From: Paracamarosporium sp. OC-R06-R3
Taxonomy: Eukaryota > Ascomycota > Dothideomycetes > Pleosporales > Didymosphaeriaceae
NCBI GenBank assembly: GCA_019828545.1
Contig: JACVRA010000152.1
Span: forward strand, 1 to 64,000
Direction: 5' to 3'
DNA length: 64,000 nt
Shown here: positions 24,469-34,605 of the stretch, in pieces
Layout of the letters: the number at the start of each line of letters is the position of its first letter
Numbering within the stretch: the first letter of the stretch is position 1
Program-made: the position numbers and the translations under genes
Notes under the pieces: model-generated
What the model was told of the DNA's origin: nothing
The model's input: only the letters and a program-made list of their open reading frames with translations
Database searches by the model: none

Positions 24469-26165
24469 CTACCCACCGCCACCGCCACCACCACCACCAC
24501 CACCACCACCAACAACCCTCCTCTCCCCACCCCACAAATTATTCAACGCCTCCGCCCAACTCGGATGCGCAAACACCGCCTCCCTAAACTCCACCCACGT
24601 CAACCCCCCCACCATACCCATCTGCACTATAGCCGCAATCTCCCCACCCTCAACCGCAATCGCCGAAAAGCTAACTATCCTGTCCGTCTCCGGGTCCACC
24701 ACAGCCTTCAGCAGGCCCCTCGTCTCGTCCGTTTCCAAGCCGCGCGCAATCCACGATGCCGGCATGGTGTACGTTACGAACGTGGTAGTGTGCAAGGGTA
24801 AGTCGCCCCATTTGGGGCCCACGTGCGCGAACTGCGGATCCGTGTACACGACGCTTGGGACGAGGTTTTTCCTTGCTTCCGTCGTCTTGAGCTCGGCTTT
24901 GGGTTTGGAGGACCCTTGCAGAGATAAGTTGGTCCGCAGGATGCGGAAGTCGTCGTAGGAGATATGTGTGAAGGCTGGGCCGCCTTTTACGTCGCCTAGG
25001 GCGTAGATGCCTGGTATGTTTGTCTCGAGGGATGAGGAAACGCGCACGTAGCCTTGTGATGTGGTGAGTATGCCCGCGGCAGAGAGGTCGAGTGTGTCTG
25101 TGTTGGGGACGCGGCCAGTTGCGAGGAGGATGTGTGAGGCTTGCATTTCTTTTTTGGTTTGCTGGGTGTTGGACGTGGTTTTTGTTGTTGTTGTGACAAG
25201 GATGGGGCGGGGAGATGTGTTTGTGGGTGCGAGTGTAGTGTCTGCTGTGTTGAGCAAGATACGGATCCCGTCTTCTTCGAGGATACTCTGCATGCATGCC
25301 ACGAGCTCCGGGTCGTCATTTCGAGAGAGAAGGCTGGGCCCGCGGTGCACGATAGTCACGTCTGCGCCCAGTCTCCTCATCAACTGCGCAAACTCTAGCC
25401 CGATGTATCCCCCGCCGATAACAACGAGATGCTCTGGAACTTCCCCCAGCTCCTGGATGCTCGTAGAATCCAGTACCCTGTCTTGATCGATGGAAGATAA
25501 GCCAGGGATATCCGAGCGCGAAGGCCGACATCCAACATTGATGAATATCTTATCCGCGGTAATCTTCCTCTTCTCCCCATCTACTCTGCTGACCTCGACT
25601 TCCTTTTCCCCCACAAACCTCGCTTCCCCCATCACTACCTCTACACCAGCGGCCTCTAATCTCTTCTCACTCCCCGACCGGAAACTATTCACTATATCTC
25701 GTTTTCGCTTCCTGACATCCTTCATATCGACCGTCACGCTATCCTTGCTCTTCGCACCATTAACATAGACGCCATATTCATGGCTCCTCCGCGTCAAATA
25801 CGCAATCCGTCCACTCGCTACCATCGTCTTCGTAGGCGTACATCCATCGTTTATACAACAGCCGCCAATATGCGTCCGCTCGACAAGGCAGACAGACTGC
25901 CCCAGAGAGCGCAGGTGCGTAGCGAGAGGCGTGCCTGTGGGACATCAGCACCATACCGACCCGCACCACATCGCAACAGCGTACTAAGAAAACAAACAAA
26001 GAAAAAAAAAATCAAATTATCCCCCAGCAACGTGACAAACAAAGACACGAGAACTCTCACCACCTAACCCTAACAACCCAACCCCAAACCACACACATGC
26101 CAAACATGGTACCTACCAGCCTGCCCAGACCCCAACACAAGCGCATCAACCCGCTTCCCAGCCAT
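24469..26165 (-). CDS. MerA-like FAD pyridine-nucleotide disulfide oxidoreductase
   Basis: A class-I flavoprotein disulfide reductase of the mercuric-reductase-like group that lacks a heavy-metal-binding N-terminal domain; the true substrate is unknown. Two exons, 26165-26117 and 25934-24469, with a 182-base intron, give 504 residues. The FAD Rossmann motif LVLGSGQAGTPLA is rebuilt across the intron. The redox-active disulfide is in GGCCINDGCTPTKTM (Cys43 and Cys48). The NAD(P) motif is VVIGGGYIGLEFAQLMRRLG and the second FAD motif is IYALGDVKGGPAFTH. The dimer domain follows (VYTDPQFAHVG). After LNNLWGGERRVV the frame runs into 13 glycines encoded by a trinucleotide repeat and ends at once. 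A second in-frame ATG at 26246 would add 27 residues that are Arg-rich and without acidic residues, like a mitochondrial presequence. Confidence 0.88.
24475..24510. repeat. ACC/GCC trinucleotide microsatellite inside coding sequence
   Basis: Twelve consecutive triplets of ACC or GCC on the plus strand (eight uninterrupted ACC at the right end) encode, on the minus strand, most of a 13-glycine tail of the MerA-like reductase. The repeat ends three bases before the TAG stop. Confidence 0.9.
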
Positions 26166-27112
26166 ACCCGCCGCAGCGTGGAAGTATCTACTCAGGACCA
26201 GACGTCTGCCCAGGTGCCACACAGAGTGCCCCAGACAAGGGAACATAGAATGGCAGGCGAGCAAAAAGCGAGGATACGAAGTTGGAGCGGAAGGCGCGAA
26301 GCAACGCTTTTCTTTGTATCCCCGTGCTCGATGCTGCTGGAACCGGACATGGAGCCATGGTGTCGGGTTTGTTGGTCGCGTGTGTGGATGCTTTGTCCGG
26401 ATGAGGGCGTGGATAGTGCGTGGGAGGGGAAACGGCAGCTTGTCATCACCAGGGGTACTGAGTAAGCGTCTCAGTCATCATGTGCGAGCGGGCAGCCGCA
26501 TGCATGCTTGTAGAAGCTCCGCGAACTAGCGCTTGATCGGCTGAACCTTCGTAGTCTTGTGAAGCAGTATGCAGCGGGGTCTCAAAGTGCCTTCATCCAT
26601 TCCATTAAGCATTACTCTAATAATGATTATCTACAGCAGCACGCCAGAACCCTGGCAGCGTCTGATACCTCATACACCCCGTCCTTTCCAAACCAACCCT
26701 ATTCCGTTCCCTCCCATCGTGATACCAATCCAACCCCTACCATAAGGCCCTCAGCCGCTTAAACCGAATCGCAGCTGAGTCCCTAAGCGAACGTAGTAGT
26801 ACAGCGGTACTCGTAAGTAACCGGAAGCGACCGACAGGGTATCAAAAAAATGTTCCCCAAAGACTGAAAAAGCCGTCCATGGATCAAGAATGCATGCAGG
26901 AGCCGCGCCTCTAACGCAAATGCTCATTCTATGCAATGCCAGTAAGAAGAAGCCCGTAACCGAACGGGTAAATGTGTGCTCTCGCGCTAATGAAAATGCT
27001 CAAAAACTCCTTTTTTTAATGCATAAGTCGTGGCAGGCCGTCACCGATTCTAGGTAATGATGTTGCGATCTTAGGGATGATGCAAATGATGTGGTGTGGA
27101 TGGTCAGACGAG
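26166..27112. other. Intergenic region
   Basis: 947 bases between the reductase start and the AUR1 stop, both on the minus strand. Nothing coding apart from the possible in-frame upstream start of the reductase at 26246. It should hold the reductase promoter and the AUR1 terminator region. Confidence 0.5.
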
Positions 27113-28623
27113 CTACCTGAGAGGTTCAGAGTCGGATCCGACGGTGTCGCCGTCCCAGAGGCTTTGTGCATCGTCGACAGGTGATCGTGAACCAGCAGAG
27201 GGGCTGCGGCCACCAGTTGAGTAGGATGATGAGGATCCGCTCGCCCAGTCATCTGAATCGGAAAGTGGGTGAAATTCTTCATAGATGTCCAGCATAGTGT
27301 AGGTGGTATCCTGTGGGTCGCCAATCTCAACGTACTCGTAGTCCCAGCGGAACTCCTTGTCAGGCTGCATACGCGGGAGGAATTTGGCACGGGCCCAGAA
27401 GTAAGCGATGCCGGCAACTATTTGGATTATTAACGATAGCTTTCAAGATGATGCAACCAAACTTACGCAGACTACCAGCTACCAGGTCTACAGCGTAGTG
27501 GTGAGAGAAGTACATTGTCGACCACCACAACCACATGGTGTAGAAAACGTAAACGGGGAATAGCTTCGGGAAGACGTGTCCCATAAACAGCGTTTCCAAA
27601 GTCGCCCAGCCGGAGTGCAGAGACGGGAAAGCACCGAACACCATGGGAGAGGCGTGGAAGCCCGAAGTGTAGAGGTCAACGCCGAAAAGCGCATCAATCG
27701 CTTTGAGACCGGCAGCATCGCCCGGAACGGAGTAGTTGGCAGGTGCTAAACCGTAGGTGTTCTCGTACCAGGGAGGCGAGCAGGGGAAGATGATCTGAAT
27801 AATGACGGCCGTCATGTTCATGTAGCCAAAGGCGCGTGCCCAGATGGGAGCGGTGCCGGGCGGGCCCCAGATAAACATGCATCCGCTGACAATGACGGGC
27901 GACACGTAGTGAATGACGCCGTAGGGTATCCAAGCCAGGATATCCAAGACGGTGTGCTTGTGGGCGGAAAGGATGTTGCTAAGATTGGCGCCATAGAGGA
28001 TGTTCTCGAGCGCTGGGAGCACACGCACCCAGATAGCGGGGCGATAATCGGCTGGGATATACCTACAAGGCATTGTTAGCACGTTTGCGCACGCATGGGC
28101 TGCATGGGCTGCATGGCGTGGGTAGCGGCTAAGCTACCCAGGCCGAAACAGGAGGGATCATGCCAAAGAAAACGGCGTAGAAAGTGACGTACTTGCAGCT
28201 AGAGAATAGGAGTAGCCATGTGAGGGCGGGGAGGAATGGCAGGAGAAACTGGCGAGAGATGGGTAAGACTAGGCCGCCCATGAGCAGCGCAGCAGCAAAC
28301 GTCTTGGCAAAGGGCCCCGGTGCCTCGCTCACGGAGAGGGCGAATATGGCGACGATGGCGAGGATGAGGTACTGGCCGTCGTATATGGACCACGGGTGGG
28401 TGCGCAGCGAGCGCAGCGTGTCTGCGGGGGAGAAGGAGGTCTCGAGGGAGGCGATGGATGACGTGGGAGACTGGCGGCTGCGTATGCGCGAGCGTGTGGC
28501 TCTCCATTTTCTGCGGACGCGGTGGGGGATGAAGCTGGGCAGCGCCGACAGGCCGGGGACCTTTGCGCGCGAGAGCTTGTGGGCGCTCTCGTCGAGGAAG
28601 GCGAGGTAGCTCTTGTTCGTCAT
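27113..28623 (-). CDS. AUR1: Inositol phosphorylceramide synthase catalytic subunit
   Basis: AUR1 transfers phosphoinositol from phosphatidylinositol to ceramide in the Golgi, an essential fungal sphingolipid step and the target of aureobasidin A. Three exons, 28623-28193, 28062-27467 and 27417-27113, with introns of 130 and 49 bases, give 443 residues. Several transmembrane segments are evident (YLILAIVAIFALSVSEAPG, FLPALTWLLLF and others). The lipid-phosphatase-like catalytic motifs are FGAFPSLHSGWAT (His at about 293) and FSHHYAVDLVAG (His at about 332, Asp at about 336). The 39-residue His spacing fits the yeast enzyme. The C-terminal ~70 residues are a hydrophilic Ser/Asp-rich tail. The frame stays open upstream for 66 codons but has no ATG there, so MTNKSYLAFL is the first possible ATG start. 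Confidence 0.95.
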
Positions 28624-30652
28624 GGTGGCCGGCCGGGGGGGACTCTGGGGGTGAGCACGGGGACTTTGCGGGCAGAGGTCGGGAGGCACACGCTTGGCTT
28701 CGCGCTGGAGTCGTCGGGCGGCGGCGGCGACTGAGCTGGAGGGTGCGGAGGAGGAGGCACGCCTGGGGGATGGACGGGCAGTAGAAGAGGAAGCTCTGCG
28801 CGGAAGGCGGCGGAATATCAATGAGGGCGAGGCTTGTCAGGCCGACTGGGATGGGTCAAATTAGACTCCGCACAGGCCCCCAGCAGCAGCAGAGCGGCAG
28901 CCACCGCGCGCCAAACCCAGCGAGCTCCAACGCGTCTGCATGCGCCGTGATGCCCGTGGCCTGCGACGGCGAGCCTCTCACACAGTGTCCATCAATGCCA
29001 TGCCAACCGCCCTGCGTTCGTTCACCGCTGCCGCCGCCTGCAGATGACATCAGGACGTCCGTTCAGCCTCGCCGCAGCCCAAGACATCCACGCAGACGTC
29101 GTGGCGCCCACGTCCCGTCTCACATGCTGTGCTCGCAACGGCCGCCAGCCACGACTCTTCCAGACATTTGTCAAACGCTTCCTCGCCCCTAGCCGTGGTT
29201 CGCGCTGAAAATTGCTGACCGGCCGCCTCGTAGGCGCCCGGCTCCGGCACCTCGCACCCTCCGACCGCCCGCTGGCTGGGCTCCGTCGCCTTTGCGGCTG
29301 CAAAATTCGCAATTTCCCTCGTCCAACGGTCACACTCTGCCAGCCGGACGGGTAGCACGGACGGACGAACCAGCCAGCCTTGTACGGCCCCCATTGGCTG
29401 CAAATTCTCCTTTTCGACAATGTGCTCCTCGACATCACGTGTCGCCCCGTATCCATGCCGTATCCACGCCGTACCCGTTCGGCTAAACCTAGATTCCCTT
29501 TCGATCACCACATCTAATCTCTTTTTTCTTCTTCTCCTGGCAACGCCCACGGGAATCGGGCAATCCTGCCCATTGATTGCTCTTGCACATCGCATCTGCC
29601 CTCTCTCCTGGATCCCCCATCTCGTGAGATGCCATGCCATGCAATGTTTCCCAGCGCAAGCGCGTTTCACCCACGCGACTCGCTTCGCGTCTGGGTAACC
29701 CATCACACCAACCATCCCATCCCTCCTTACTCCCCATCACGCACCGTGCACCCCGAGCCCTGCCCCCAGCCCGCAATCCTGAACAATCCCAGCCCACTTT
29801 GTTTGTCACCCAGACGCCACGGCTCCGCTATCGCCGCCCCGATGCCCGACCCGGGACCACTCGACGCGACTCGACTCGGTCTCGGGTCTCGGGTTGCGAG
29901 GGACCTTGGTGTGGTGTTGGTGGATGACTATTTACATGGCCTTGTTTACACACCACCACACTAGGCCGAATTGACTTGGCGCAGTAGATCGATCCTTCTC
30001 ACTTCGCTGCGTGAATTGTGCTCGTGACAAAATGCTTATGCTGGACCGTGACCCTAAAAAGCATCCATCACTTCGAAAGAGCTCGTTTTCATTGATCATT
30101 CAGTCACAGCGCCGAGTCCACTCAGGCTGAATCATCAGTAAAAACGAGCGCCTTCGATACCATATCCTGACGATAATTGGTCCAGCATCTTAATATTCCC
30201 CGATCAACGCGCTTAACAATCCGACTAGATATGCATTGTCAAACCTCCCCTTGTCCCCATCTACAACGCTGGAAGAACATCCACTGAAGACAATACATGA
30301 TGGATATCGCCTGTTGATTCGTCGATTTCTAACGTGTTACACGCACGCACGCATACTCGTACAAGAGAAATAGATATATGAAATTAGAGGTTGAAGACAG
30401 AGACTTCAATAGGTTTGCTACACGCTACATACTGGACATCAGCAACAGCTCGCTATGAAAGTATACACGTCCACATGACAGTCGGCATGGCTTCATAACA
30501 CATAGAGACAACGTATGCTATGCATCGTATAAAGTCGAGGCTGCAGAACAACACAAAAAGCCCCAAGCCCCGTGCCCAACACACTTTTTGCTCCGTCTCC
30601 TGGAGCAATCCCAAGCATCCTGAGCCAACCAGAGCTAGACGGTCCTAGCCTC
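28624..30652. other. AUR1 upstream region and intergenic DNA
   Basis: 2 kb between the AUR1 start and the end of the NYN gene, both on the minus strand. The first 1.3 kb is GC-rich with many overlapping open frames on both strands, which I read as promoter and 5' UTR composition. From about 29.9 kb the sequence is balanced and non-coding. No repeat or RNA gene recognised. Confidence 0.45.
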
Positions 30653-32560
30653 TTACAACGTATCGATCAAGCTCTCCAGATAATCGTCTAGCTCGATAGT
30701 CTTGAACCTATCCCCCCATTTCGCCCTAAACGTCTTATTCTTATATCCGGAGCTCATCTGCTGTTTCCAGCTGACCAGCTCCACCGTCCACCCATTCTTC
30801 AACGCGCGCTCCACATTCGCCAGGAACCCGTCCGAGAACTCCGCCGCGTTCCCATCGCCCGTAGCAAGCACCATAGTAGTCGGAACCTCCGTGTCGATGA
30901 TGCTCTGGCACATCTTCAGGTGAAGAATCTCGTCGACACCCTGCTCAACCCATTTCGGGGCTGGCGGAGGCGACGGCGGAGCAGCGGCGTAACCCGTCTC
31001 AGAGTCGCTGCCGCTGCCGAGCCCGGAGCGCATCTGCATTGCTTTGGTCCACCCTACGCGCTCTACGTCTTTGAAGAACTTCTTCCTCTCGCTCTCTTCG
31101 CGCCGGATGAACACTTGCTCCTTCACAAGGTTCTCGTAGCCGACAGCTTTGGAGGTTTCAGCGAGCTTCGTCACGTGCGGGAGAGGCGCTGCCTCTCGCT
31201 GAGAACTCGCGTAGATGCGTTTAGCAACCGGGCGGCGGCGTTCCATCAACAACGCGAGAGTGTCGAAAGACATCTCCAACTGGTGATGTCCGCTCTTTCT
31301 AAGAACATCTTTAAAGCCGATCATAATGTTCGACGCGTCAACAAAGCAGTGAATGCCTTGCGCCGCGGTCTCCTCGTTGTTCATGGGCATGGGTGCTAGA
31401 AGCCACTGGGAATCCACTGAAAAGTTCACCAGAAGTTGGTTGATGAAATAAAGATGTCTCTCTGTCCTCGGTCTAATAGTCAAACCATTGGAGCCACCTC
31501 CAGGCGTGACTGGAAGTTGAACGGAAGTTCCGAAACGCTTTGGAGAAAGAAGCTTGTAAGGAGTCTGGCTGGTGTATTGCGTTCCTTGTCCTGATCTGGC
31601 ATCTATTCTACCGTCAAGCTTTTTTCCAATTGCATTAGGTTTATAGAGAGGAGTTACTACAGGCTGAGGAGGTAGTGTGCCGTGAGCTTGTGTTGAGCCC
31701 GTGACGTGTATTTTAGGAGCATTCGCGGGTTGTACTGTACGTGGAACGAGGCCATAATTGAGATGTGCAGAAGGGATTTGATGCTGGAAGCCATGATTGG
31801 GCTTAGCTTTATGTGCAGAAGGTCCACTCGGAACTTGCTTCAGCAGGGGTTTAGCAAGAATAGTGGTTTGGGTAGATAGTCCCGCACGTGGCGTGAAGGG
31901 ATGCACCAGTGGACTCAAGCACTGAGTAGGAACATTGACCGGACCAGATTCCGTAAGAGCGCGGGGAAAGCTCAGACCCCTTGTAGATGGCTGCGGCTTC
32001 GAGACATCGGGCTGGGCCTCGACCGGTAATGGAGTAGCTGGGCGAATCTTCGCACCAACATTAGATCGAGTACGCGGCTGGTCCGCTAGCTGTTCGTTGG
32101 GTGCAGGATCTTCGGGAGCATGCGACGCTTCAAGGGCTTTCCGCGCCTTTCGTTCCTTCTTCGCAGCCTTTTTGCGAGCTTGCTTTTGTTGCTTGGCTGT
32201 CAACCCAGCTAGTGGGCTATCTGGATCACCACAGCTAACCGACTCAGCGTGTTCGTTCAGAGTAGCATCATCAGAGCTAATCAGGCCTTCCGAGTCCACA
32301 GGACTGGCGGGAGCTAACGGCTCAGAATTCGAGATGCCCAATTCATCGAACAACTTTGTGAAGTCACCGAGACGTAGGTTCGGTGGACTTGAAGGGGTTT
32401 GGGCGATCAATCCGTTGGCAGACTTCAACCCAAGCGTGGTATCATCCGGCTTGATAGTTGATGCGGTCGAGAGCGTAGGGGACGCGGTGTTATAGTCCGA
32501 TTCTATCAGATCTATCACGGCGTTGAAACCCCAGTCTATATCGATGGGTTGCGATGGCAT
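30653..32560 (-). CDS. NYN-domain (PIN-like) putative ribonuclease
   Basis: A single uninterrupted frame of 635 residues. The first ~370 residues are low-complexity and rich in Pro/Ser/Thr, with one very basic Lys/Ala/Arg helix at about 130-150 (KQQKQARKKAAKKERKARKA), a possible RNA or nuclear-targeting segment. The C-terminal half is a NYN domain, the PIN-like nuclease fold of the MARF1/limkain group. Motifs are IHCFVDASNIMIGF (first acidic residue at about 404), a helical insert, and TTMVLATGDGNAAEFSDGF (second Asp at about 566). VELVSWKQQMSSGYKN and FKTIELDDYLESL close it. Metal-dependent RNA cleavage is inferred from the family; the target is unknown. Confidence 0.85.
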   Translation of the reverse strand: MPSQPIDIDWGFNAVIDLIESDYNTASPTLSTASTIKPDDTTLGLKSANGLIAQTPSSPPNLRLGDFTKLFDELGISNSEPLAPASPVDSEGLISSDDATLNEHAESVSCGDPDSPLAGLTAKQQKQARKKAAKKERKARKALEASHAPEDPAPNEQLADQPRTRSNVGAKIRPATPLPVEAQPDVSKPQPSTRGLSFPRALTESGPVNVPTQCLSPLVHPFTPRAGLSTQTTILAKPLLKQVPSGPSAHKAKPNHGFQHQIPSAHLNYGLVPRTVQPANAPKIHVTGSTQAHGTLPPQPVVTPLYKPNAIGKKLDGRIDARSGQGTQYTSQTPYKLLSPKRFGTSVQLPVTPGGGSNGLTIRPRTERHLYFINQLLVNFSVDSQWLLAPMPMNNEETAAQGIHCFVDASNIMIGFKDVLRKSGHHQLEMSFDTLALLMERRRPVAKRIYASSQREAAPLPHVTKLAETSKAVGYENLVKEQVFIRREESERKKFFKDVERVGWTKAMQMRSGLGSGSDSETGYAAAPPSPPPAPKWVEQGVDEILHLKMCQSIIDTEVPTTMVLATGDGNAAEFSDGFLANVERALKNGWTVELVSWKQQMSSGYKNKTFRAKWGDRFKTIELDDYLESLIDTL

Positions 32561-33234
32561 TACAGTTGTGGCGCAAACGACTTGATAATCTTATCGTACT
32601 CTATTTTTGTCGGGGTAATACGACCTCAAAGGTATCGCGGAGACGTTCTTGGGTGATGGGATTGCAGGGCTAAAGCGAGATAGAAGCTGCATATCGTTAG
32701 AGGAGCAGCGGGCGCGAGTTGGTGAGCTTACTGGAAATGGCGTTAATCAATGGCTTCAGTCTCTCCGGCATGATCAACCTAGTTCGAGTCCAATAAGTTG
32801 CAACGTGTCTTTCAGAATGGTAGCAGAAAGACGTAAGTAAGAGAAGGAAACTGAGTCAAGTTGGGAGCATAGAAGCGAAAGGTGCGAGAGTCTATGAGAG
32901 GAGCGAGGTTGAGGTTGAGGTGGTCGAGGTACGGGTGGCGGTGGGGATCATAGCCTCGTGGTCAATGCGTCTCACCGCCACCTAGGTATCATAGTCCACG
33001 GTTGGGGTCGCCTACACGTGCTATCACCCCAATAAATGCATTCCTGGGTAAACTGAGGCCACGTTCAGGCTCGCTTCCAAGCATCTCCCCTCTCTAACAT
33101 GGGCATACGCATTCCTCAGGCCGAGCTCCGGTATGTTGTCTTTGGGCCTCGGATAGCTGTAGCCCCACTATGAAACGCTGCTACGCTGGCCTCGAACAAG
33201 TACTCCCGCATGTCACTTCGTACGGTGGAGAAAC
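32561..33234. other. Divergent promoter region
   Basis: 674 bases between two divergently transcribed genes, the NYN protein (-) and the mitochondrial carrier (+), so it must hold both promoters. A possible upstream first exon of the carrier (33099-33130 joined to 33201) lies inside. A stretch near 32950-33000 vaguely resembles a tRNA D-arm but does not fold as a tRNA. Confidence 0.5.
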
Positions 33235-34218
33235 ATGTCTGCAGACTTCTGGGCCGGCTACATCTCTGGTGCTGCAGGCATCCTGATTGGGAACCCCTTA
33301 GATCTCGTCAAAACACGTCTCCAAGCGGGCAACACAACGCCCAATGCCGAGCTTGTGGCCGCCACCACAGCCCCCGCTACGGCTTCCGTGACCCCACGGA
33401 GCTTCAAAGAGCACTTTGACCGTGCGGGAACATTGGTGAAGGGTAAGAATATCTTCTTTCGAGACTGTGCAAGCGAGTATTCTAATTTGCGATGTGCTAG
33501 CATAGGCACCACAGCGCCCCTCCTTGGCTACGGCGCTCTGAACGCGATCCTCTTTGTGACCTACAATCGCACCCTCACCGCTCTCCACGATGCGCCTGAA
33601 CTCCCTACCTCCCTCGCAAAAGTCTGGTGTGCCGGTGCTGCCGGTGGCTTCGCATCCTTTGTGGTCAGCGCACCCACAGAGCTGATAAAATGCCGCGCCC
33701 AAGTTTCAATGGATCACACTACCAGTTCGTGGACAATAGCTAAGGACGTGTGGAAGCGAGAAGGGTTACGGGGGCTTTATTATGGTGGCGGAATAACGAG
33801 TGTACGTGATGCGTTTGGGTACGGATGGTACTTTTGGACATATGAATGGAGTAAGCAAGCCGTGAGCTCGCCGACGGATACGGACAGACAAACGGCTATA
33901 AAGGTACTGCTCTGCGGCGGACTGGCAGGTATAGTTACCTGGGCATCCATATTTCCGCTTGACGTTATCAAGACGCGCGTCCAGACCCAGGTACTGGACT
34001 CACGTCCACATGGAGAGGACGAGGGGGAGCCATTGTTACGCCGTCGCGTACATGGGAAGCGACTGAGTACGCTTGAGGTGGCTCGGAGAGCTTACGAGGC
34101 GGAGGGAGCGGGAGTCTTCTTTCGTGGACTTGGAATCTGTAGTATACGCGCGTTTGTCGTCAACGCGGTTCAATGGGCTGTATACGAATACATGTTGCGC
34201 CTATTGCGGCAACATTGA
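33235..34218 (+). CDS. Mitochondrial carrier family (SLC25) transporter
   Basis: An inner-mitochondrial-membrane solute carrier. Two exons, 33235-33442 and 33506-34218, give 306 residues, the normal family length. The three carrier repeats each show their signature: PLDLVKTRLQ, then PTELIKCRAQ (Asp replaced by Glu), then PLDVIKTRVQ. Helix 2 begins with TAPLLGYGALNAILF directly after the splice joint, as in carnitine/ornithine/amino-acid carriers. The substrate cannot be told from sequence alone. The 63-base intron contains no stop and is a multiple of three, so reading through it would insert 21 residues where carriers have none. An in-phase upstream exon could add 22 residues at the N terminus, but carriers rarely have one. 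The gene is convergent with the RRM protein. Confidence 0.92.
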   Translation: MSADFWAGYISGAAGILIGNPLDLVKTRLQAGNTTPNAELVAATTAPATASVTPRSFKEHFDRAGTLVKGKNIFFRDCASEYSNLRCASIGTTAPLLGYGALNAILFVTYNRTLTALHDAPELPTSLAKVWCAGAAGGFASFVVSAPTELIKCRAQVSMDHTTSSWTIAKDVWKREGLRGLYYGGGITSVRDAFGYGWYFWTYEWSKQAVSSPTDTDRQTAIKVLLCGGLAGIVTWASIFPLDVIKTRVQTQVLDSRPHGEDEGEPLLRRRVHGKRLSTLEVARRAYEAEGAGVFFRGLGICSIRAFVVNAVQWAVYEYMLRLLRQH

Positions 34219-34605
34219 ATTTCTCCAGTCTCAGCGGACAGGAGATACATGCGACCAGACGACCAGATGCTGTCCTCACAATCAAGTAAACCGATACCAC
34301 AATGCATGCAACGAACCGTCCCGTCCAGTCAGATACATCCCTGAAGTCGACGTTTTCTCAATCTAGAGTACAGTATGAAAGTGGTATGAAATTTTGCCCA
34401 GTCACTGAAATCATCCTCCGTACCTCATCCATACCTGATCCATACCCAAATTACCGCTGCCCGGACTTTTAGACAGCTGCTGCGCACAAGGAATAAATGA
34501 CCCTGTAAATAGCTTTGCACAAGCTGTGAACATGGAGCCATACACGTTGAGACTGGCAGACTGACCTCTAGCATAAATAGAAAGAGGACCCTGTTTTGAG
34601 CGCCT
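34219..34605. other. Convergent 3' region
   Basis: 387 bases between the stop codons of the carrier (+) and the RRM protein (-). It probably holds both 3' UTRs and polyadenylation sites. No coding signal. Confidence 0.55.

Noticed and set aside
26063..26074. Interstitial telomere-like repeat (CCTAACCCTAAC) in the reductase intron
   Set aside because: Only two units; expected by chance in C-rich sequence and not evidence of a chromosome end or fusion.
28624..28821. Upstream in-frame extension of AUR1 by 66 codons
   Set aside because: The extension has no ATG before MTNKSYLAFL, and its Arg/Ser/Pro-rich sequence looks like 5' UTR.
29050..29715. Minus-strand frame of 221 codons upstream of AUR1
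   Set aside because: No domain or splice support; it lies in the GC-rich AUR1 upstream region with open frames on both strands.
32945..33010. tRNA-like D-arm (TAGCCTCGTGGTCAATGCG)
   Set aside because: No matching acceptor stem, no proper T-arm and no A-box consensus match at the key adenine.
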